Assembly: GCA_029940175.1 (NCBI GenBank)
Contig: JAOZRM010000125.1
Span: 1 to 9,294 of the forward strand
Reading direction: 5' to 3'
Origin: Candidatus Sabulitectum sp.
GTDB taxonomy: Bacteria; Fermentibacterota; Fermentibacteria; Fermentibacterales; JCC-6
Length of the DNA: 9,294 nt
The notes under the pieces are model-generated. The model saw nothing but the letters and a program-made list of their open reading frames with translations. It searched no databases and had not been told where the DNA came from. Positions 1-4,938 of this stretch are shown here, in pieces (positions within the stretch are counted from its first letter, which is position 1; every line of letters begins with the position of its first letter). Both the position numbers and the translations under genes were made by a program.

Positions 1-53
1 GCAGCGGAATCATAATCCGCTGGTCGGGGGTTCAAGTCCCTCCGCCGCTACCA
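1..53 (+). tRNA. tRNA, anticodon CAT, 3' part (elongator Met or Ile2)
   Basis: The 5' half lies outside the window. What is visible folds cleanly. The anticodon stem is GCGGA (4-8) with TCCGC (16-20), closing a 7-nt loop with CAT at 11-13. A 5-nt variable region follows (21-25). The T-stem is GGGGG (26-30) with CCCTC (38-42) around TTCAAGT. The acceptor 3' strand CGCCGCT is 43-49, the discriminator A is 50, and CCA is encoded at 51-53. CAT can belong to initiator Met, elongator Met or Ile2 (the last read as Ile after lysidine modification by TilS). The implied A1-T72 pair argues against initiator tRNA in its usual form. The TGGTC variable region and TTCAAGTCC T-arm resemble E. coli tRNA-Ile2 more than its elongator Met, but this does not settle identity. 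Confidence 0.93.
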
Positions 54-56
54 GTT

Positions 57-88
57 AGGCGTCGATTAACCTCGACGCCTTGCTTTTT
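57..88 (+). terminator. Rho-independent terminator of the tRNA gene
   Basis: A perfect 9-bp inverted repeat, AGGCGTCGA (57-65) and TCGACGCCT (72-80), encloses a 6-nt loop and is followed by TGCTTTTTG. It lies 3 nt after the encoded CCA, so it most likely ends the tRNA transcript. There is no T-tract on the minus-strand side, so it is not obviously bidirectional. Confidence 0.88.
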
Positions 89-190
89 GTTACGGTAAGA
101 ACCCAGCCAAATCAAACTACTTCCAGTTAAAGCAATCTGATAGCGTCTGGCAATGCAGGAATATTGCTGAACTAGTTGCTGCTGATAAAG
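89..190. other. Convergent intergenic spacer, no recognised element
   Basis: About 100 nt lie between the tRNA terminator and the stop codon of the minus-strand 135-aa gene. I see no convincing ORF, promoter or second terminator. A weak minus-strand hairpin (GCAAT...ATTGC) has no following T-tract, so the end of the minus-strand transcript is not identified. Confidence 0.5.
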
Positions 191-598
191 TTACAATGGA
201 CCATCCTCGAACGGTGCAAGAGCATCCTCGGAGAATATCAGTTGTCCGTCTGCTGTACTTACGATCCACGAACCGTCATCTCCCATTATCATCTCAGATC
301 CTTCAGGCAGATTTAACTCGGTGGGATCATCAGGAAGTGAGCCGTTGTCTGACACATAGCTTTCCACAACATCTGTAACGGCAGTTTGTACCTGCACCTG
401 CTCGGGGGTTAATTCCATTTGAACGCCGGAGCTACCGCCGGCAGTTATGAAATAGTAGGCCGCAAGCAGAACAAGACCACCCAGCAGATATGGGAGAAGT
501 TTTGCTTCATTTTTCTTTTTTGGTGGAACCTTGTCACTTCCAAATCTGGAGTCATCAATTTCGGCATCAAGCCGAATCGGTTTGCTTTCCTGTGTCAT
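191..598 (-). CDS. Small single-TM envelope protein, paralog of the 2985-3392 gene
   Basis: I do not recognise the family of this 135-residue protein. The N-terminal ~33 residues are charged (PPKKKNEAK just before the membrane). Residues about 34-53 form one strongly hydrophobic segment. The remaining ~80 residues are acidic and contain SLPDDP, NLPEG and a tryptophan at 111. With lysines before the helix, the expected topology is N-in with the acidic domain outside the cytoplasm (inference). The start is well supported: GGAGG (plus-strand 605-609) lies 6 nt before the ATG. It is the last gene of the minus-strand cluster, 80 nt after the permease stop. The protein at 2985-3392 has the same length and layout and aligns almost without gaps through LP.G (97-100) and W111, so the two are paralogs. 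The helix-Y..xNGxLP pattern faintly recalls the globular part of pseudopilins, but there is no prepilin cleavage motif. Confidence 0.82.
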   Translation of the reverse strand: MTQESKPIRLDAEIDDSRFGSDKVPPKKKNEAKLLPYLLGGLVLLAAYYFITAGGSSGVQMELTPEQVQVQTAVTDVVESYVSDNGSLPDDPTELNLPEGSEMIMGDDGSWIVSTADGQLIFSEDALAPFEDGPL

Positions 599-616
599 TA
601 TAAACCTCCAGTAATC

Positions 617-682
617 TTATGTTTTACCTTCTTCAAGAGTATAACCAAGTGCCTGGCTTCCGGGAAGTATGATTCCGCTCAT
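617..682 (-). CDS. Possible 21-aa ORF overlapping the permease stop
   Basis: The ATG overlaps the TGA stop of the permease gene as ATGA, in the -1 frame relative to it. The frame runs 21 codons to TAA. The peptide begins MSGIILPGSQALGY and continues TLEEGKT; its composition looks protein-like. The nearest purine-rich stretch (AAAAGGCGAAGAGAGG) covers the region immediately upstream and could support reinitiation. It could be a real small protein, a remnant of a longer gene, or a tail reached by a frameshift at the run of five A near the permease end. I cannot tell which from one sequence. Confidence 0.28.
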   Translation of the reverse strand: MSGIILPGSQALGYTLEEGKT

Positions 683-2556
683 ACCTCTCTTCGCCTTTTT
701 GACAGCAGAACAAGATCACGGAGCCCCTGTACCGAGTGACATTTCATCCAGTAGTCGTCAAACCCTGAAGCTGTTGTTATTTCCGCTATTGCCATAAGGG
801 CTTTCAGATGAAAGTTACGCTCGTCCATGGTTCCTGCAAGAACGAATACTATGTGTACCGGTTTGGTGGCTTCGCCGAAATTAACACCGCCCTTGCATCT
901 TGCCAGGTTAACCGTGAATTTTCCTGTTCCCGGAATAATGATGTGTGGAATTGCCAGACCCGGGCGCAGTGCTGTAGGAGATGTTTTCTCTCTTTCAAGA
1001 AGAAGGACGAATAGTTCATCCGCATTCATTTCCAGAGCAGGAGCAATTCTGCCTGCGATAAGTTTCAGAAATTCTTCCAGTTCCAGCGACTCTTCTATGT
1101 CAATAATATCTGACTCAAGCACAAGTTTATCAAACCGGTCTTCAGTGATCACATCTCTTTCCATCAAAACTTTTTTCAGTTCCCTTGTTATGGATTCATT
1201 CCTGCGCTTGAGCTCTCTGGGAAAAATTCGTGCTGCAAGATGAAGAAGAGCAGAATCTCTTTCCACCCGTTTTCTGGAATAGAGGAAGTACCATATTGAT
1301 CCGCCGAGAACTACTGCTGAACAAGCAATCAAAGCTTCTATGCCGATCATCACCAGAAGCATGAACATTGTAGCTGATCCAACTATCTGCATCCAGGGGT
1401 ACAAGGGGCTTTTAAACGATGGCCGGTATGTATGAATTCGGCTTTCCCTCATGACTATTACCACAATACTGGTGAGCATGAACAGAAAGATCTGCATTGC
1501 ACTTGCCATTTTTACAAGTCTTACAAAATCCAGAAAAAGCATAGCTCCAATAAACAGGCTGGTCAGCACGATAGAAAACCATGGTGTTCCTCGTTTGGAT
1601 CCAATTCTTCCCACCATAGAGGGTATCAATCGATCTCTGCTCATGGCCAGCGGAAATCTGGCCGAAGCCATGATTCCCGCATTGGCCGTAGAAAGGAAGG
1701 CAAAGACAGCGGCTAGAGCAAGAACAATGAAACCTGGATTCCCGGCAAATGTTTTTGCAGCATCAGACAGGGGGGTCATGGATGAAGCAAGAACACTTCC
1801 GTCAAGGGTTCCAACGCAGACCATAACCGAGGTGAAATACAAGAATGTAACAACAGCAAGAGAAACCATCATGCTTAAGGGAATGTCTCTTTTCGGATTG
1901 GCAGCTTCTTCGGCCACACTGGCAGCTTTTGTCAGCCCCCCGAAAGCCACAAAAATCAGAGCGGTAGCTTCAAGGATTCCCTTGATTCCACCTGGTGCAA
2001 ATGGGGTCATTCTTGTCACAGTGGTGTGCAGATTACCCATCACAGAGAAGATCAGTAAAATAAGAAGAAGCCCGGTAACCATGAAAACCTGTGCTTTACC
2101 GGCATGAGATGCACCTCGCAGATTAAGGGATGTGAAAAGGACCAGTGCAACCATGGTAATTAACAGACTGTCTACTCCCGGTACAAGAACATCCAGAAAT
2201 ACTCTGATACCCACAAATGCAAAAGCAGTTTTGATACTTAAGCTTACCCATGCCGCGATACCGGCAATTGTACCTGCCATGTGTCCCAGAGATCTGTCTA
2301 TGAAGTAGTAGTCGCCTCCGGCTTTAGGCATAGCAGTGGTTAGTTCTGCTTTACTGAAAAGTGCAGGAAGTATAAGAATGCCTGCAAGAACATAGGCTGC
2401 AATAGCAGCAGGACCGGCATAGTAGTAAGCAAGACCAGGAAGAACGAACAGACCTGAACTCACCATTGCTCCGGTTGCAACAGCAAAGAGATCGGGAAAT
2501 TTCAGTGCTTTGTGAAGAGCAGCCTGCCCACTGCTTTCCGAAACGGCTGACCTCAT
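679..2556 (-). CDS. APC-family amino acid permease fused to C-terminal PTS EIIA-like domain
   Basis: This is a 625-residue inner-membrane transporter. Residues ~20-428 carry about twelve hydrophobic segments. Near the N-terminus are GAMVSSGLFVLPG (29-41), where APC transporters have their first, broken helix, and PKAGGDYYFIDRSLG (77-91), a segment typical of the family. FVAFGGLTKAASVAEEAANP (202-221) is a further family hallmark. A charged linker (~428-490) leads to a domain (~490-620) resembling fructose/nitrogen-type EIIA: LLLEREKTSPTAL, then GLAIPH with the likely phosphorylatable His538, and a second histidine, H583, in NFHLKALMAIAEI. Amino acid uptake is inferred from the family; the substrate is unknown. 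Permease-EIIA fusions are a known architecture, usually read as regulation rather than sugar phosphorylation. No EI, HPr or EIIB gene is visible nearby. GGAAGG (plus-strand 2564-2569) lies 7 nt before the ATG, with an ATGTAA start-stop between them. The pilin gene stops 33 nt upstream, so co-transcription is likely. Confidence 0.92.
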   Translation of the reverse strand: MRSAVSESSGQAALHKALKFPDLFAVATGAMVSSGLFVLPGLAYYYAGPAAIAAYVLAGILILPALFSKAELTTAMPKAGGDYYFIDRSLGHMAGTIAGIAAWVSLSIKTAFAFVGIRVFLDVLVPGVDSLLITMVALVLFTSLNLRGASHAGKAQVFMVTGLLLILLIFSVMGNLHTTVTRMTPFAPGGIKGILEATALIFVAFGGLTKAASVAEEAANPKRDIPLSMMVSLAVVTFLYFTSVMVCVGTLDGSVLASSMTPLSDAAKTFAGNPGFIVLALAAVFAFLSTANAGIMASARFPLAMSRDRLIPSMVGRIGSKRGTPWFSIVLTSLFIGAMLFLDFVRLVKMASAMQIFLFMLTSIVVIVMRESRIHTYRPSFKSPLYPWMQIVGSATMFMLLVMIGIEALIACSAVVLGGSIWYFLYSRKRVERDSALLHLAARIFPRELKRRNESITRELKKVLMERDVITEDRFDKLVLESDIIDIEESLELEEFLKLIAGRIAPALEMNADELFVLLLEREKTSPTALRPGLAIPHIIIPGTGKFTVNLARCKGGVNFGEATKPVHIVFVLAGTMDERNFHLKALMAIAEITTASGFDDYWMKCHSVQGLRDLVLLSKRRREV

Positions 2557-2589
2557 TTACATTCCTTCCGATAGCTTAGTCACTAAATA

Positions 2590-2988
2590 TTACGGTTGAT
2601 ACACACTGTTCCGATACATCCCATGGTTTCTTTTACAGCTACCGTTCCAACCTCTGATCCGGAAAAAATCATAGTCTCTTCCTGTGATTCTGAAACGGTA
2701 AGAGGTCGCTGTGGAAGGGCATAGTAATTCGGTATGGACATAGTCCGGAATGTAATCCAGTTTTCTCCATTTGTGTCCCTGAAAAGCTCCAGGATACTCA
2801 TTGTTCTCCGCTGCATACATAGTGAGTGCACTTGCAATGTTTCTAAGGTTTGATCGGCATGCTGCATACTTGGCACTCTCAGTTACATCCTGAAATTTAG
2901 GAATTGCAATTGCTGCGAGTATTCCAATAATTACAACCACTATCATCAGCTCAATCAGAGTGAATCCCTTTGTCTCCCTGGAGTTCAT
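2590..2988 (-). CDS. Type IV pilin-like / type II secretion-type pseudopilin
   Basis: This is a 132-residue protein with a textbook class III (prepilin) signal. A short positive leader MNSRETKG is followed by FTLIELMIVVVIIGILAAIA: cleavage is expected after Gly8, Phe9 becomes the methylated N-terminus and Glu13 is the conserved +5 glutamate. The hydrophobic helix continues into PKFQDVTESAKYAACRSNLRN. A small globular domain follows with a CPST segment and a second cysteine near the end (SCKRNHG), which may form a disulfide as in many minor pilins. It would be processed by a PilD-type peptidase not seen here. The ATG overlaps the TGA of the upstream gene (ATGA), with GGGGGA a few nt before it, so the two are translationally coupled. 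Whether it serves a pilus, a secretion pseudopilus or a DNA-uptake fibre cannot be decided; no assembly ATPase or secretin gene is present. Confidence 0.9.
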   Translation of the reverse strand: MNSRETKGFTLIELMIVVVIIGILAAIAIPKFQDVTESAKYAACRSNLRNIASALTMYAAENNEYPGAFQGHKWRKLDYIPDYVHTELLCPSTATSYRFRITGRDYDFFRIRGWNGSCKRNHGMYRNSVYQP

Positions 2989-3392
2989 ATTTCCCCCATT
3001 TTGAAGGAGTCCGGATCCATGTCTGAAGAGTAGTACAGACCTGCTTCAGTTTCAATTGACCAGAGCAGTTCATCCTCTTTCTCATATGTATAACCTGCTG
3101 GAAGAGAAACATCACCAGGATCAGGAAGTGAATCATTAATGCTCAGGTATTGCTGGATTCTATCAGCTCCGGCAATAATGGAATCTCTCTCTGCCTGTTC
3201 TTCAGGAGGTGGAGAGTCGATGAACTTTCCGCTGTCAGGATTGATGAAAAGAAGGATCACTATAAGAATTATTCCTGCAGCGCCCACGAAGTAAGACCAG
3301 GGAATCTTTGCCGATTTTTTCCCAGAATTCTTCTCTGGTTCCCTGTACACAATTTCTTTGTCCAGCTCAATCGGGCCGCCTTCAGTTTTCAT
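2985..3392 (-). CDS. Small single-TM envelope protein, paralog of the 191-598 gene
   Basis: This is a 135-residue protein of unrecognised family. A longer in-frame reading from 3449 exists, but the ATG at 3392 is preferred: GAAAGG (plus-strand 3399-3404) lies 6 nt before it, and this start makes the protein exactly as long as its paralog and aligns the N-termini (PIELDKEI here, PIRLDAEI there). The layout is a charged N-terminus with KKSAK before the membrane, a hydrophobic segment at about 32-50, a proline-rich acidic linker (SPPPEEQAE) and a C-terminal domain with SLPDPG, SLPAG and W111. It is the first gene of the minus-strand cluster and overlaps the pseudopilin start. Coupling to a pilin gene suggests an envelope or pilus-assembly accessory role (inference only). 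Confidence 0.84.
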   Translation of the reverse strand: MKTEGGPIELDKEIVYREPEKNSGKKSAKIPWSYFVGAAGIILIVILLFINPDSGKFIDSPPPEEQAERDSIIAGADRIQQYLSINDSLPDPGDVSLPAGYTYEKEDELLWSIETEAGLYYSSDMDPDSFKMGEI

Positions 3393-3466
3393 AAAAAACC
3401 TTTCATCTGCGGTTATCACCATTCGATTTATCACGGACATCCAACACAAGGGATTATATTAGAAAT
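3393..3466. promoter_or_regulatory. Divergent intergenic region between the two clusters
   Basis: These 74 nt separate the first minus-strand gene from tilS, so promoters for both clusters are expected here. On the plus strand TATATT (3455-3460) matches five of six bases of a -10 box, and CGGACA (3434-3439) is a partial -35 at a short 15-nt spacing. No convincing minus-strand pair stands out. If TATATT is the real -10, the tilS transcript would start almost at its ATG, giving a very short leader. The assignment comes mainly from the divergent layout. Confidence 0.4.
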
Positions 3467-4390
3467 ATGAGGGTATTAGAAAAAGTCTTTCTTGAAACCA
3501 TAGCCAGAGAATTCATGTTTCCATCAGGAAGCCGCATTACAGCAGCTGTTTCCGGTGGAGCAGATTCTGTAGCAATGCTGTATATGCTGAACAGGTTTGC
3601 TGTTGCGCGTGCCTGGCAGGTAGATGTTTTGCACATTAATCACGGCCTCAGAGAGGATTCCATACGGGATGAATTGTTTGTCAAGGATATCTCAGACCAG
3701 CTTGGACTGTCTTTCTGTTGCCGGCGTCCCGATTCCGGTACAGATGGATCAATGGAAAGCAGGTGGAGTTCAGTTCGTCAAAGCATATTTCTTGAACAAT
3801 CAGGGATTGTTGCTGTGGCGCATACTGCAAGTGACAGAGCAGAGACAGTTTTAATGAGGTTGCTGGAGGGCTCTGGGCTTCGAGGTCTTGGTGGAATGGA
3901 TTATGCCGGAGTTGGTTCGGTGAGAAGACCCATGCTGGACATGCACAGCAGCGAGATTCGAAACTGGTTGAAAGAAAAGGACGTCAGCTGGATTGAAGAC
4001 AGCAGCAATCAGAATACGGATATTTATAGGAACAGATTAAGACTTCAAGTTATGCCCGTACTGGAACAAAATTTCCCCGAAGCAGTATCAGGGATCTGTC
4101 GTTCGGGAGCACTTCTCAGTAAATGGAGAGATCTTCAGGATCAACTCAACCTGTTTGCAGAGGGCGAGAGCATAAATAGAGGGGAACTCCTTGAGATGCC
4201 AGGTGTACTTGGAGCTTTGACCCTTTGGAATTTGGCAGGAAAGCCAAGAAGCGGATTTGAGGAATTCAATAAAATACTAGGTTGGCTGAACCGTGGCGGA
4301 AAAGGGAATCACATTCTTCCCGGCGGGAAAAAGCTTGTTGCAGAGGATGATCTGGTACGCGTGGAGGCCAGAGGTCCCGGGAGGTATTAA
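3467..4390 (+). CDS. tilS: tRNA(Ile)-lysidine synthase
   Basis: This cytoplasmic enzyme uses ATP and lysine to convert C34 of tRNA-Ile2 (CAU) to lysidine, switching it from Met to Ile decoding. The 307-residue protein has the N-type PP-loop SGGADS (29-34), the HINHGLR motif, AHTASDRAET followed by LMRLLEGSGLRGLGGM, and the family signature DSSN...YRNRLR..VMPVLE. At 307 aa it is a short form, close to the Aquifex type and lacking the extra C-terminal domain of the ~430-aa E. coli enzyme. Two positions in the usual HHxDDxxET motif differ (HTASDRAET), though the outer H, D and ET remain. The ATG at 3467 gives a normal distance to the PP-loop, but its SD is weak: AAGGGA lies about 13 nt upstream. 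It heads the plus-strand operon and its stop overlaps the hpt start by 1 nt. The tRNA at 1-53 has the right anticodon to be its substrate, if it is Ile2. Confidence 0.94.
   Translation: MRVLEKVFLETIAREFMFPSGSRITAAVSGGADSVAMLYMLNRFAVARAWQVDVLHINHGLREDSIRDELFVKDISDQLGLSFCCRRPDSGTDGSMESRWSSVRQSIFLEQSGIVAVAHTASDRAETVLMRLLEGSGLRGLGGMDYAGVGSVRRPMLDMHSSEIRNWLKEKDVSWIEDSSNQNTDIYRNRLRLQVMPVLEQNFPEAVSGICRSGALLSKWRDLQDQLNLFAEGESINRGELLEMPGVLGALTLWNLAGKPRSGFEEFNKILGWLNRGGKGNHILPGGKKLVAEDDLVRVEARGPGRY
4379..4385 (+). promoter_or_regulatory. hpt ribosome binding site inside the end of tilS
   Basis: GGGAGGT lies in the last codons of tilS, 4 nt before the TAATG that joins the tilS stop to the hpt start. 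The strong SD at a 1-nt overlap fixes the hpt start and points to translational coupling. Confidence 0.75.
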
Positions 4391-4938
4391 TGAACGCTGA
4401 ATATGATGTCCTGGTCAGTGCACCGGAAATTTCAGAAAAGATCAGAAAACTGGGCGAAGAGCTTACGGAATTATATGCAGGAGAAGAAGTTGTAGTAATT
4501 CCCCTTCTTCGAGGTGCATTTATGTTTGCAGCAGATCTTATCAGGGCCATGAACCTGCCAGTGCGGGTAGAATTTCTTGGTGCAGCCAGTTATGGAGAAG
4601 AGACTGTTTCTTCCGGAGAAGTCCGTCTCACACTGGACACTTCATTCCCTCTTCATGATAAGAATGTGCTTATTGTGGAAGATATTGTAGACACCGGCCT
4701 TACACTGGCGTATATTCAGAAATTACTTCAATCGAGAAACCCGAGATCAATCCGCAGCGTTGTTCTTCTGGACAAACCATCAAGAAGAACAGTGGAGGTG
4801 GATTTACATAGAACCCTCTTTACAATCCCCGACAAGTTTGTTGTGGGGTACGGCCTGGATGGACCCGGAGGCTTCTGGAGAAACCTGCCTGATATTGTAG
4901 CCTTGAGGGAAGAAACGGAGAACACACACAGTGAGTGA
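4390..4938 (+). CDS. hpt: Hypoxanthine phosphoribosyltransferase
   Basis: This enzyme of purine salvage joins hypoxanthine (often also guanine) to PRPP to give IMP/GMP in the cytoplasm. The protein is 182 residues, normal for bacterial HPRT. It shows VVVIPLLRGAFMFAADL (34-50), which contains the pyrophosphate-binding loop; the flexible-loop region around SYGEET; the PRPP signature VLIVEDIVDTG (93-103); LLDKPSRR with K129, the base-recognition lysine; and FVVGYGLDG...RNLPDI near the C-terminus. The family usually has YGLDYxxxYRNLP; here that spacing is filled by GPGGFW, a mild divergence. It sits between tilS and ftsH, a gene order widely conserved in bacteria. Its last 8 nt overlap the GTG start of ftsH. 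Confidence 0.95.
   Translation: MNAEYDVLVSAPEISEKIRKLGEELTELYAGEEVVVIPLLRGAFMFAADLIRAMNLPVRVEFLGAASYGEETVSSGEVRLTLDTSFPLHDKNVLIVEDIVDTGLTLAYIQKLLQSRNPRSIRSVVLLDKPSRRTVEVDLHRTLFTIPDKFVVGYGLDGPGGFWRNLPDIVALREETENTHSE

Noticed and set aside
140..175. Weak hairpin GCAAT...ATTGC as a terminator for the minus-strand cluster
   Set aside because: Only a 5-bp stem with an 8-nt loop and no T-tract on the minus strand.
599..678. Internal minus-strand promoter (TATACT-like box) before the 191-598 gene
   Set aside because: A -10-like hexamer occurs, but no credible -35 at normal spacing; kept out of the feature list.
1451..2107. Open 218-codon frame on the plus strand
   Set aside because: It is antisense to the membrane part of the permease, whose family motifs are unambiguous; the plus-strand frame shows only complement-derived composition.
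2583..2876. Alternative reading frame over the C-terminal part of the pseudopilin, possibly a frameshifted pilin
   Set aside because: The main frame keeps the pilin-like CPST...GRDYDFF and a late Cys followed by NHG, so no frameshift is needed; the other frame has no recognisable pattern.
3393..3449. Longer N-terminus of the 2985-3392 protein starting at 3449
   Set aside because: The extra 19 residues are not matched in the paralog, and a good SD sits directly before ATG 3392.
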